Shown here: in pieces, positions 43,471-52,404 of the stretch
Layout: the number at the start of each line of letters is the position of its first letter
Position numbering within the stretch: position 1 is the first letter of the stretch
Source of the DNA: Amycolatopsis acidiphila
GTDB lineage: Bacteria > Actinomycetota > Actinomycetes > Mycobacteriales > Pseudonocardiaceae
Direction: 5' to 3'
Assembly (NCBI RefSeq): GCF_021391495.1
Contig: NZ_CP090063.1
Span: 2,046,001-2,110,000, forward strand
Length of the DNA: 64,000 bases
Notes under the pieces: generated by a model
Told to the model about the DNA's origin: nothing
Databases searched by the model: none
The model's input: only the letters and a program-made list of their open reading frames with translations
Translations under genes and position numbers: made by a program

Positions 43471-44255
43471 CCGTCCAGTTCGGACAGATCGTCGCCGCGC
43501 GGGCCCTGCTGTTCGTGCCGGGCCACCGGCCCGACCGCTTCGACAAGGCCGTCGCCTCCGGTGCGGACGGCGTCATCCTCGACCTCGAGGACGCCGTCGC
43601 GCCCGCTGACAAGGATGCCGCCCGCGAGCACGTCGACGAGTGGCTTTCCCGTGGTGGCAAAGCCCTGGTCCGGATCAACGGCAGTGACACGCCCGAGTTC
43701 GAGGCCGACCTGGCGGTGGTGGCGCGCCGCGGCTGCCCGGTCGTGCTGCCCAAGGCCGAGGACCCGTCGGTGCTCGCGGGCATCGAGGCGCCGCTGGTCC
43801 CGATCATCGAGACCGCCGCCGGGATCGAGGCGGCGACGGCGTTGTGCGCGGTCAAGAACGTCGCGCGGGTCGCCTTCGGCAGCGTCGATCTCGCGACCCA
43901 GCTCGGTGTCCGGCACGACGACGAGATCGCGCTCGGCTACGCCCGGTCCCGGCTGGTGCTGGCCAGCACCGCCAACGGGATCGCGCCGCCGATCGACGGT
44001 GTCACCACGGATCTCGGTGACGAGAACGTGCTCGAAGCCGACATCCAGCACGCCCGGCGGCTGGGCTTCGGCGGCAAGCTGTGTATCCACCCGAAGCAGG
44101 TCGCGGCTGTGCGCAAGGGTTTCGCGCCCACGGAGGCGGAGCTCGCCTGGGCGCGCCGGGTGCTGGAGGCGGGCGAGTCGGTGTCCGCCGTGGACGGTCA
44201 GATGGTGGACCGGCCGGTGCTGGAACGGGCGCGGCGGTTGCTCGCGCAGCAATGA
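43467..44255 (+). CDS. CitE/HpcH-type lyase, probable citramalyl-CoA lyase
   Basis: 262 residues, TIM barrel. RALLFVPGHRPDRFDKAVASGADGVILDLEDAV and RINGSDTPEFEADL are the N-terminal metal and substrate motifs; VAFGSVDLATQLGV and GKLCIHPKQVAAVRKGF close the barrel. Family members cleave citramalyl-CoA, malyl-CoA or beta-methylmalyl-CoA to acetyl-CoA or propionyl-CoA plus a 2-oxoacid. In this context (S)-citramalyl-CoA to acetyl-CoA plus pyruvate (Ccl) is likely. ATG 43467. Confidence 0.82.
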   Translation: MTVQFGQIVAARALLFVPGHRPDRFDKAVASGADGVILDLEDAVAPADKDAAREHVDEWLSRGGKALVRINGSDTPEFEADLAVVARRGCPVVLPKAEDPSVLAGIEAPLVPIIETAAGIEAATALCAVKNVARVAFGSVDLATQLGVRHDDEIALGYARSRLVLASTANGIAPPIDGVTTDLGDENVLEADIQHARRLGFGGKLCIHPKQVAAVRKGFAPTEAELAWARRVLEAGESVSAVDGQMVDRPVLERARRLLAQQ

Positions 44256-44266
44256 GGAGGCCTGGG

Positions 44267-45457
44267 GTGGCGCTGCCGCTGGAGGGATTCACCGTCGTCA
44301 GCCTGGAACAGGCCGTGGCCGCGCCGCTCGCGACCCGGCACCTGGCGGACCTGGGCGCGCGGGTGCTGAAGATCGAACGGGTCGACGGCGGGGACTTCGC
44401 CCGCGCGTACGACAGTTCCGTGCGCGGGATGGGCTCGCACTTCGTGTGGCTCAACCGCGGCAAGGAGTCCGTGTCGCTGGACGTGAAGAGCGCGGAGGGG
44501 CTGGCGCTGCTGCGGGCGCTGATCGAACGCGCGGACGTGTTCGTGCAGAACCTGGCGCCCGGGGCGGCCGCGCGGCTCGGGTTGTCGGCGGCGCAGCTGC
44601 GGGCCGGGCGCCCGGAGCTGGTCGTTGTCGACATGTCGGGATACGGCTCGTCGGGTCCGTACCGGGACCGGAAGGCGTACGACCTGCTGGTGCAGAGCGA
44701 AGGTGGGCTGGTGTCGATCACCGGCACGCCGGAGGCGCCGGCCAAGACGGGCATCCCGACGGCGGACATCGGGGCGGGGATGTACGCGTACTCCGGGGTG
44801 CTCGCGGCGCTGGTGCGGCGCGGGCGGACGGGCGAGGGCGCGCACATCGAGGTGTCCATGCTCGACGCGGTCGCGGAGTGGATGGGGCATCCGCTGTACC
44901 TGGCCGCGCACACGGGGGAGCAGCCGCCGCGGGCCGGCCTGAGCCATCCGGTGATCGCCCCGTACGACGCGTACCCGGCGGCGGACGGGACCGAGGTGCT
45001 GATCGGGATCCAGAACGACCGCGGCTGGGTACGGCTGGTGACGGACGTGCTGGGGCGGCCGGAGCTGGCGGTGGACCCGGAGTTCGCGACGAACGTGGCC
45101 CGGGTGCGCAACCGCGCGCAGGTCGACGCGATCGTCGCGGCGGGCACGAAGGCCTTCCCGGCGGACGAGCTGGTCCGCCGCCTGGACGAGGCGGGCATCG
45201 CCTCCGCGCGGTTGAACACGGTGCGGCAGCTGATCGAGCATCCGCAACTGTCCGAACGCGACCGCTGGCGCTCCGTCGAGACGCCGGTGGGGCCGATCCA
45301 GGCGATGCTCCCGCCGACGACGTTCGCCGACACGGAGGCGAGCATGGGCCCGGTCCCGGCGCACGGTCAGCACACGGCCGCGGTCCTCGCGGAGTTGGGG
45401 TGCGGGGAGGCGGAGATCGCGGGGCTGTCGGAGCGCGGAGTCGTCTTCACGGGGTGA
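44267..45457 (+). CDS. Class III CoA-transferase (CaiB/BaiF), probable itaconate or citramalate CoA-transferase
   Basis: 396 residues. LEGFTVVSLEQAVAAPLATRHLADLGARVLKIE is the typical start. The catalytic Asp is in GIPTADIGAGMYAYSG; GYGSSGPYRDRKAYD and RGRTGEGAHIEVSMLDA are family segments. It would activate the free dicarboxylate using succinyl-CoA or acetyl-CoA. GTG 44267 is preferred because AGGAGG lies 6 nt upstream, although an ATG at 44252 overlaps the CitE stop. Third gene of the operon. Confidence 0.82.
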   Translation: MALPLEGFTVVSLEQAVAAPLATRHLADLGARVLKIERVDGGDFARAYDSSVRGMGSHFVWLNRGKESVSLDVKSAEGLALLRALIERADVFVQNLAPGAAARLGLSAAQLRAGRPELVVVDMSGYGSSGPYRDRKAYDLLVQSEGGLVSITGTPEAPAKTGIPTADIGAGMYAYSGVLAALVRRGRTGEGAHIEVSMLDAVAEWMGHPLYLAAHTGEQPPRAGLSHPVIAPYDAYPAADGTEVLIGIQNDRGWVRLVTDVLGRPELAVDPEFATNVARVRNRAQVDAIVAAGTKAFPADELVRRLDEAGIASARLNTVRQLIEHPQLSERDRWRSVETPVGPIQAMLPPTTFADTEASMGPVPAHGQHTAAVLAELGCGEAEIAGLSERGVVFTG

Positions 45458-45478
45458 CCCCGGGATTGCCGCCAACCC

Positions 45479-48400
45479 TCACCACGTGTCCACGACCCGC
45501 GCCTTCGGGGTGCCCGGGGTCAGGAGCGTGCTGATCCAGTGGCGCGACTCGGCCGGGTCGATGACGTCGTCGATCTCGAACGCGGAGGCCACGTTCGTCG
45601 CCTTGCCGCGGGCGTACTCCGCCGCCACCATCTCCTCGAAGCGCGCCTGCCGCTCGGCCGGATCGCCGATCGCCGCGAGCTCCTTGCGGTAGCCGAGCCG
45701 GACGGCGCCCTCCAGGCCCATCGGGCCGAACTCGCCCGTCGGCCACGACACGATGAACCGCGGCACCCGGAAACCACCCGCGGCCATTGCCTGCGCGCCG
45801 AGGCCGTACCCCTTGCGCAACACGATCGTGCCGAACGGCACCGACAGTCCCGCGGCGTTGACGAACATCCGGCTCACGTGCCGCACCGTCGCGGTGCGCT
45901 CGGCGTCCGGGCCGACCATGAACCCCGGCGTGTCGCACAGGGACAGCACCGGCAACCCGTAGGCATCGCACAGCTGCAGGAACCGCGCGATCTTGTCCGC
46001 CGCGGGGGAGTCGATCGCGCCACCCAGGTGCGCCGGGTTGTTCGCGATCAGCCCGAGCGGCCGCCCCGCCACCCGGACCAGCGCCGTGATCGCGCCCTGG
46101 CCGAAGTCGCGCCGCAGCTCCAGCACGGAGTCCACATCGGACAACCCGTCGATCACCCGCCGGACGTCGTACACCCGCAACCGGTTCTCCGGCACCGCGT
46201 GCCGCAGCAACCGCTGGTCCGGCGCCTCCCACGTCGCGGCCGGGCCCTGGAAGTACGGCAGGTACCGCCGCGCGAGCCGCACGGCGTCGGCGTCGTCCTC
46301 GGCCATCAGGTCGATCACGCCGTTCGTCCGCTGCACGCCGGTCGGGCCGACCTCGTCGGGATGGAACACCCCGAGCCCGCCGCCCTCGATCATCGCCGGG
46401 CCGCCCATGCCGATCGACGCCTCGGGCGTCGCGATCACCACGTCCGAACATCCCAGCAGCGCGGCGTTTCCAGCGAAGCACCGCCCGGACGCGATGCCGA
46501 CCAGCGGCACCTTGCCGTTCAACCGGGCGTAGAGCGCGAACGCCATGCAGTCCAGCCCGGTCACGCCGCTGCCGTCGGTGTCGCCCGGGCGCCCGCCACC
46601 GCCCTCGGCGAACAGCACCACCGGCAGCCGCGCCTGCTCGGCCAGTTCGAACAACCGGTCCTTCTTCGCGTGCCCGCGCTGCCCCTGCGTCCCGGCGAGC
46701 ACCAGGTAGTCGTAGGACATCGCGATCACCCGGTGCCCGTCGATCGTGCCGACGCCGCCGACCAGGCCGTCCGCGGGCGTGTTCGCCATCAGGTCCTCGG
46801 CACTGCGCCGCCGTCGCTGCGCCGCGATCGCGAGCCCGCCGTACTCGACGAAGTCCTCGCACAGGTCCGCGATGTTCTCCCGCGCGGTGCGACGGCCCGC
46901 CGCGTGCCAACTGTCCACTTTGGTCCCACGGGCGTCGTCCAGCGTCAGCGCACGGCGTTCCCGCAATGCGGCGAGGTCCGGGCGGGGCGTGTCGAGATCC
47001 AGCTCCTGCGAGCCGCCGCCCTCCTCCGCCGCGACCTCGCCCGGGGTCAGGACGGCGAGCCGCTGGCCCGCCGTGACGACGTCGTCCGGCTTGACCAGCA
47101 GCTCGGCGATCACCCCGCCGGTCTGGGCGACGACGGGATGTTCCATCTTCATCGCCTCGAGCACGAGCAGCACCGCCCCGCTCGCCACCGCCTCGCCCGC
47201 GGACCGGTGCACCTCGACGACCGTGCCGGTCATCGGCGCGGTCACCACGGCCGCGTCCTGCTCGACCGCCGGCGCCTCGGGCAGCACCTCGTCGACGAAC
47301 GTCGTGTGCGCGTTGCCGACTTCCGGGCGGGACAACAGGTCCCGCAGCAGCTCGCGATTGGTCGCGGCGCCTTCGACGCGGAACTCCTTGAGGGCGCGTC
47401 GAAGCCGGCGCGCCGCTCCCTCCAGCGTCACGTCGTGCGCGATGACCTTCGCGAGCGTCGGGTCGTACCGCGGGTTGAGCCGGTAGCCGGAGTAGCCGCA
47501 GCCGTCGACCCGCAGCCCCCGCCCACCGGGCGGCTCGTACGCGTCCAGCCGCCCGGAGGCGTGCACGCGGGCCTGGATCGCGAATCCTTGCGGCACGGGG
47601 GTTTCCGTGATCCGTTCGCCGGTCAGCTGCAGCCGCACGAGGTCCAGGCCGGTGACCTCCTCGGTCACCGTGTGCTCGACCTGCAGGCGCGGGTTGACCT
47701 CGAGGAAGTACCACTCGCCGTCGGCGACCAGGAACTCGACCGTGCCGAGCCCGCGGTAGCCCGCGCGGCGGGCGAGCGCCGTGGCCGCGCCCGCGAGCGC
47801 CTGCCGGGTCTCCGCGGCCAGCCCGGGCGCGGGCGCGATCTCGACCAGCTTCTGCCTGTGCCGCTGGAGACTGCAGTCGCGGTCGCCCAGCACGACGTCG
47901 TCGCGCAGCTGGACCTCGATGTGCCGGGCGCGCGGCAGATACCGCTCCACGAACACCTCGTCGTCGCCGAACGCCGTCCGCGCCTCGGAACGGCACCGGC
48001 GCACCGCTTCGGCGAGATCCTCGCCCGGCCGCACGACCCGCATCCCGCGCCCGCCGCCGCCCGCGACGGCCTTGATCATCACCGCCGAGCCCGCGGCGAG
48101 GAACGCCTCGGCCCCCTCGACGCCGCCGCCGTCGAGCACCGGGATGCCCAGCTCCCTGGCCAGCGCCCGGGCGCGGGTCTTGTCACCGAGCAGTTCGAGC
48201 GTGCCGGGGTCCGGGCCCACCCAGGTGAGCCCGGCTTCCTGGCAGGCGCGGGCGAAATCGGCGTTCTCCGACAGGAACCCGTAGCCGGGGTGGACCGCGT
48301 CGCAACCGGAGGACCGGGCCGCGGCGAGCAGGGCCGCGCCGTCGAGATAGCCGGCGGGGCCGGTGCCGGGAAGGCGCACGGCGTTCTCGGCGAGCCGGAC

Positions 48401-48520
48401 GTGCAACGCCTCCGCGTCGTCCTCGGCGTACACCGCCACCGCGTCGAGATCGAGATCGGCGGCCGCGCGCAGCACGCGGACCGCCACTTCACCACGATTG
48501 GCGATCAACAGGCGGTTCAC
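45479..48520 (-). CDS. Single-chain acyl-CoA carboxylase (biotin carboxylase-BCCP-carboxyltransferase fusion)
   Basis: 1013 residues. Residues 1-410 are biotin carboxylase with the ATP-grasp loop GGGGRG near 154-159 and EVNPRLQVEHTVTEE near 274. Residues about 425-492 form the biotinyl domain; EAMKMEH has the biotin Lys near 458. Residues about 515-1013 are a carboxyltransferase with both halves (DYLVLAGTQGQRGHAKKDR; PVLSLCDTPGFMVGPDAE). This architecture is like single-chain long-chain acyl-CoA carboxylases of mycobacteria. It is convergent with the CoA-transferase gene. The substrate is unknown; neighbours suggest branched or dicarboxylic acyl-CoA. Confidence 0.88.
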   Translation of the reverse strand: MNRLLIANRGEVAVRVLRAAADLDLDAVAVYAEDDAEALHVRLAENAVRLPGTGPAGYLDGAALLAAARSSGCDAVHPGYGFLSENADFARACQEAGLTWVGPDPGTLELLGDKTRARALARELGIPVLDGGGVEGAEAFLAAGSAVMIKAVAGGGGRGMRVVRPGEDLAEAVRRCRSEARTAFGDDEVFVERYLPRARHIEVQLRDDVVLGDRDCSLQRHRQKLVEIAPAPGLAAETRQALAGAATALARRAGYRGLGTVEFLVADGEWYFLEVNPRLQVEHTVTEEVTGLDLVRLQLTGERITETPVPQGFAIQARVHASGRLDAYEPPGGRGLRVDGCGYSGYRLNPRYDPTLAKVIAHDVTLEGAARRLRRALKEFRVEGAATNRELLRDLLSRPEVGNAHTTFVDEVLPEAPAVEQDAAVVTAPMTGTVVEVHRSAGEAVASGAVLLVLEAMKMEHPVVAQTGGVIAELLVKPDDVVTAGQRLAVLTPGEVAAEEGGGSQELDLDTPRPDLAALRERRALTLDDARGTKVDSWHAAGRRTARENIADLCEDFVEYGGLAIAAQRRRRSAEDLMANTPADGLVGGVGTIDGHRVIAMSYDYLVLAGTQGQRGHAKKDRLFELAEQARLPVVLFAEGGGGRPGDTDGSGVTGLDCMAFALYARLNGKVPLVGIASGRCFAGNAALLGCSDVVIATPEASIGMGGPAMIEGGGLGVFHPDEVGPTGVQRTNGVIDLMAEDDADAVRLARRYLPYFQGPAATWEAPDQRLLRHAVPENRLRVYDVRRVIDGLSDVDSVLELRRDFGQGAITALVRVAGRPLGLIANNPAHLGGAIDSPAADKIARFLQLCDAYGLPVLSLCDTPGFMVGPDAERTATVRHVSRMFVNAAGLSVPFGTIVLRKGYGLGAQAMAAGGFRVPRFIVSWPTGEFGPMGLEGAVRLGYRKELAAIGDPAERQARFEEMVAAEYARGKATNVASAFEIDDVIDPAESRHWISTLLTPGTPKARVVDTW

Positions 48521-48553
48521 GCCTCGCAGCGTCTCCGGCCCGGCGGGCGGCTG

Positions 48554-49075
48554 TCAACGGTCGTAGTAGGACGAACCCTGGTCGTACGGCCGGGTCTGGT
48601 CCCACTCGCGCACCGGCGGCGCGGCGGCGACCTGCTTGTTGGCGCGCTTGAGCGCACTGCCGGCCGTGCTGATCAACAGCAGCGTGACGACGAGGCCGAT
48701 CACCAGGTTCAGCAGCGCGGTGGCGATCTTGGTCTCGTAGCTGACCGCCAGGCTCAGCGGCAGCACGACGGCGATCAGCGTCAGCAGGACCATGATCCAG
48801 CCGAAGAACGTGGTCGGCTTCGGGGTGGCGACCGAGAGCAGGTGGATCAGCCCGGTGGCGGCGAGCGCGACGAGCGCGGACACGATCGCGTAGGTGGCGG
48901 TGTTCGCGTTGCCCCACAGGCCGGAGCCCTTGGGCGCGAGGATCGCGACCCCGGCGAGCCCTCGCGCGATGAGGATGCCCACGATCGCGACCAGTGCCGC
49001 GACGAGCGCCGTGGCGACGCCGCCGGCCCACAGCCGGGCCGGGTCGAGCCGAACCTGCTGGCTGTAGTCGCTCAT
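48554..49075 (-). CDS. DUF6069-like integral membrane protein
   Basis: 173 residues with four membrane helices (about 20-42, 57-80, 88-108, 117-138) and a hydrophilic tail rich in Gln, Tyr and Arg (REWDQTRPYDQGSSYYDR). ATG 49075 is chosen because GGGAGGG lies 7 nt upstream. Small four-helix proteins of this type are common in actinomycetes and lack a known role. It lies alone between the carboxylase and the proline regulator. Confidence 0.6.
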   Translation of the reverse strand: MSDYSQQVRLDPARLWAGGVATALVAALVAIVGILIARGLAGVAILAPKGSGLWGNANTATYAIVSALVALAATGLIHLLSVATPKPTTFFGWIMVLLTLIAVVLPLSLAVSYETKIATALLNLVIGLVVTLLLISTAGSALKRANKQVAAAPPVREWDQTRPYDQGSSYYDR

Positions 49076-49108
49076 TGTGTTCCCTCCCACCGAGACGACC
49101 CGCCAGTA

Positions 49109-50704
49109 CTACCCGCGGCGCGTTCCCGGTAAACGCGTGGCGAGCAGCAGTTGCAGGTGGCAGACCAGGCGTTCGCGCGGGTCGTCGAGGTGCAGCCCGC
49201 TCACGGCGGTCACCCGGCGGAGACGGTGCCGGAGGGTGTTGGGGTGGATGTGCAGGTCCGTCGCGGCGGCGCGGACGTCGCCGAGCGCTTCGAGGTACGC
49301 CAGCAGGGACGGCACCAGCTCCGTTCCGTGCTCGGCGTCGTGCCCGACGAGGGCGGTCACCGCCGGGTCGCGCAGGTCCGGGTTCGCCTCCACCAGCGAC
49401 AGCGTCTCGTCGAGCAGGATCTCGGCACGCAGGTCGGAGATCGTCGCCATGTCGCGCTCCGGGGTGCGCGCCATCGCGTCGAGCACGCGGTCGGCCTCGT
49501 GCCGGGAGGTCACCACGTCGCCCAGCGCCGGCGCCACGGAGCCGATGCCCGCCTGCGCCCGGACCCCGGCGCGGCGCAGCACGCCGACGACGTGCCCGGC
49601 GAGCGTGGTCAGCGACGAGCCGGCCTCGGGCAGCACCGCGTACACCCGCGAGCCCACCGTGCCGACGAGCGCACCTCGCCGGTACGAGGTCGCATGCACC
49701 GATACGACGTTGCTGATCTCCAGCTGGTGCAGCTCGTGCTCGGAGCGGTCGCGCTCGATCTCGCGTGCCGCGAACGCCAGCACGGCGGCCGGGGCCGACG
49801 GGTCCAGGCCGAGCTGGCCCGCCACCAGGTCCGCACTGACCCGCCCTTCGAGCAACCCCTCGACCAGATCCTCCCGCGGCCGCACGCTCGGCGACCGCCG
49901 CCGCAGCAGCTGCACGGCCGCGAGCCGCGCGGCGCCGAGGAGAGCGCTTTCCGCGCGCTCGGCGAACGGCCGCGCGCCCTCCTGCACCCAGATCGTGCCG
50001 AGGTGCTGGGTGCCCGCGCGGATGCCGACCGCGAGCCGCCGCCGGATCCCCAGCTCCGGCCGCTCGTCGACGCGCACGACCTCCTCGCCCGAGCGCAGCC
50101 GCTGGTACACGCCCCATTCGCGCAGCAGGGCCAGGTACTGCTCGGGGCCTTCCCAGCCCAGGATCGACAACCTGCGCAGCTCGTCGATCTCGTCGTCGGA
50201 ACGCGAGTAGGCGAGCACCCGGTTGCCCGCGTCCTCGATGGTCACGCTGCCGGAGGTCAGCACCGCAACCGTTTGCGCCAGCGCGAACAGGTCGCCGCCC
50301 TCGGCGGGGGACTCCGCGGCCAGGTTCGCCGCCTCCAGCACCTCGCGCAGCAGGGTCTGCAGCTGGTCCCAGCGCATCCGCGGCCGGACGGTCAGCAGCG
50401 CGATCCCGCTGTCCTCGGCGGCGGCGCGCAGGTCGTCGAGCCTGCCGTCGTTCTTCACCACGGCCGCCGCCGCGCCCGCCCGTGCGGCGGCCCGCACCGA
50501 CCGCACGGCCTCCCGTCCGCGTGCGCCCACCACCAGCACCAGCTCGCCGGGGAAGGCGCCCACCTCGTCGTCGGGGTCGAAGATGCCGACGCCCTGGACC
50601 AGCGTGTCGAGGCTGCCCGCGACGCGCTCCAGCAGCGGTTCGCCGACCGCGAGGAGCAGCTGCCGCAGCGGCAGGCCCAGGCTTGTGCGATCGGACAATG
50701 CCAT
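49109..50704 (-). CDS. PucR family regulator of proline catabolism
   Basis: 531 residues: N-terminal PucR purine-catabolism-like domain, a central GGDEF-like module, and a C-terminal HTH (LEALGDVRAAATDLHIHPNTLRHRLRRVTAVSGLHLDD). It is divergent from the P5C dehydrogenase and proline dehydrogenase genes. The same layout in mycobacteria (PruC next to pruA-pruB) uses a PucR-type activator that responds to proline. Ortholog assignment is by context. ATG 50704; only 61 bp separate it from the P5C dehydrogenase gene. Confidence 0.83.
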   Translation of the reverse strand: MALSDRTSLGLPLRQLLLAVGEPLLERVAGSLDTLVQGVGIFDPDDEVGAFPGELVLVVGARGREAVRSVRAAARAGAAAAVVKNDGRLDDLRAAAEDSGIALLTVRPRMRWDQLQTLLREVLEAANLAAESPAEGGDLFALAQTVAVLTSGSVTIEDAGNRVLAYSRSDDEIDELRRLSILGWEGPEQYLALLREWGVYQRLRSGEEVVRVDERPELGIRRRLAVGIRAGTQHLGTIWVQEGARPFAERAESALLGAARLAAVQLLRRRSPSVRPREDLVEGLLEGRVSADLVAGQLGLDPSAPAAVLAFAAREIERDRSEHELHQLEISNVVSVHATSYRRGALVGTVGSRVYAVLPEAGSSLTTLAGHVVGVLRRAGVRAQAGIGSVAPALGDVVTSRHEADRVLDAMARTPERDMATISDLRAEILLDETLSLVEANPDLRDPAVTALVGHDAEHGTELVPSLLAYLEALGDVRAAATDLHIHPNTLRHRLRRVTAVSGLHLDDPRERLVCHLQLLLATRLPGTRRG

Positions 50705-50765
50705 ACGCGCAACAGTAGCCGATCGGCCAGTCCGGAGAGGCCGGTTCGCTGCCTAGCCTTGCCGC

Positions 50766-52391
50766 ATGGACGCCCTGACCCACCCGCCCGCGCCGAGCAA
50801 CGAGCCGGCCCGCGACTACGCCCCCGGCTCGCCGGAACGAGCGAGCCTGACCGCGAAACTGGCCGAGCTCGCCGGCCAGGAGTTCGAGCTGACGGCCACC
50901 ATCGACGGCGAGCAGCGGATGGCGGGTGGTGCGCCGATCGACGTGGTGCAGCCGCACAACCACGCGCACGTCCTCGGCACGATGCACAACTCGACGCACG
51001 AGGACGCGAAGGCCGCGGTCGCCGCCGCGTTGCGCGCCGCCCGGAGCTGGCGCGAGCTGCCCTTCGACGAGCGCGCCGCGGTCCTGCTCCGCGCTGCCGA
51101 CCTGCTGTCCGGCCCGTGGCGCGACACGATGAACGCCGCGACGATGCTCGGCCAGTCGAAGACGGTCGTGCAGGCCGAGATCGACTCGGCGTGCGAGCTG
51201 GCCGACTTCTGGCGGTTCAACGTGCACTTCGCCCGCCAGATCCACGCCGAGCAGCCGCAGAGCGGGCCCGGCACCTGGAACCGCACCGACTACCGCCCGC
51301 TCGAGGGCTTCGTCTACGCGGTCACCCCGTTCAACTTCACCGCCATCGCCGGAAACCTGCCGACCGCGCCCGCGCTGATGGGCAACACGGTCATCTGGAA
51401 GCCCTCGCCCACGCAGGGCCTCGCCGCGCACCTGACCATGCGGCTGCTCGAAGAGGCAGGCCTGCCGCCGGGCGTGCTCAACCTGCTCCCCGGCGACGGC
51501 CTCGCCGTGTCGGACGTGGTGCTCGCCGACCCCGCGCTCGCCGGCATCCACTTCACCGGCTCCACCAAGACCTTCCAGCACCTGTGGTCGACGGTCGGCG
51601 CCAACCTCGCCGGCTACCGCACCTATCCGCGGCTGGTGGGGGAGACCGGCGGCAAGGACTTCGTGGTCGCGCACGCGTCCGCCGATGTCGACGTGCTGCG
51701 CACGGCGCTCGTCCGCGGCGCTTTCGAGTACCAGGGCCAGAAGTGCTCGGCCGCCTCGCGTGCCTTCGTACCGCGGTCGGTGTGGGCGAAGCTGAAGGAC
51801 GATCTGGTGTCCGAAGTGGACTCGCTGACGATGGGCGACGTCACCGACTTCCGCAACTTCCTCGGCGCGGTGATCGACCGCCGCGCCTTCGACCGGCTGG
51901 ACGGCGTGCTGAAGCGGGCGAACGCGGCGGCGGACGTGGACGTGGTCGCCGGTGGCCGCGCCGACGACTCGGAGGGCTACTTCGTACGCCCCACCGTGAT
52001 CGTGGGCGAGGACCCGTCGAACGAGGTCTTCTCCACCGAGTTCTTCGGCCCGGTCCTCGCCGTGCACGTCTACGACGACGCCGACTACGCCGCGGTCCTG
52101 CGCCACGTCGACGAGGGTGCGCCGTACGGCCTGACCGGCGCGGTGATCGCCACCGACCGTGCTGCCGTGCACCAGGCGAGCGAGGCCCTGCGGTTCGCGG
52201 CGGGCAACTTCTACGTCAACGACAAGCCGACCGGGGCGGTGGTCGGGCAGCAGCCCTTCGGAGGTGCGCGCGCGTCGGGCACCAACGACAAGGCCGGCTC
52301 GATCTACAACCTCCAGCGCTGGGCCAGCCCCCGCTCGATCAAGGAGAACCTGCGGCCGCCGACGACCAGCGGCTATCCGCACCAGTCCTGA
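50766..52391 (+). CDS. pruA: 1-pyrroline-5-carboxylate (L-glutamate gamma-semialdehyde) dehydrogenase
   Basis: 541 residues, class 4 aldehyde dehydrogenase length. The catalytic Cys lies in FEYQGQKCSAASRAFV, with NAD-binding VTPFNFTAIAGNLPTAPALMGNTVIWKPS and general-base region FVVAHASADVD. The C-terminal GQQPFGGARASGTNDKAGS is typical of this family. It converts glutamate semialdehyde to glutamate with NAD+. It forms an operon with proline dehydrogenase, 13 bp apart. Confidence 0.93.
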   Translation: MDALTHPPAPSNEPARDYAPGSPERASLTAKLAELAGQEFELTATIDGEQRMAGGAPIDVVQPHNHAHVLGTMHNSTHEDAKAAVAAALRAARSWRELPFDERAAVLLRAADLLSGPWRDTMNAATMLGQSKTVVQAEIDSACELADFWRFNVHFARQIHAEQPQSGPGTWNRTDYRPLEGFVYAVTPFNFTAIAGNLPTAPALMGNTVIWKPSPTQGLAAHLTMRLLEEAGLPPGVLNLLPGDGLAVSDVVLADPALAGIHFTGSTKTFQHLWSTVGANLAGYRTYPRLVGETGGKDFVVAHASADVDVLRTALVRGAFEYQGQKCSAASRAFVPRSVWAKLKDDLVSEVDSLTMGDVTDFRNFLGAVIDRRAFDRLDGVLKRANAAADVDVVAGGRADDSEGYFVRPTVIVGEDPSNEVFSTEFFGPVLAVHVYDDADYAAVLRHVDEGAPYGLTGAVIATDRAAVHQASEALRFAAGNFYVNDKPTGAVVGQQPFGGARASGTNDKAGSIYNLQRWASPRSIKENLRPPTTSGYPHQS

Positions 52392-52404
52392 GAGGGGAAC
52401 CACC

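Noticed and set aside
45539..49132. Long plus-strand open frame opposite the carboxylase fusion
   Set aside because: The minus strand encodes a full 1013-residue carboxylase with all catalytic motifs; the plus-strand frame has no domain signature.
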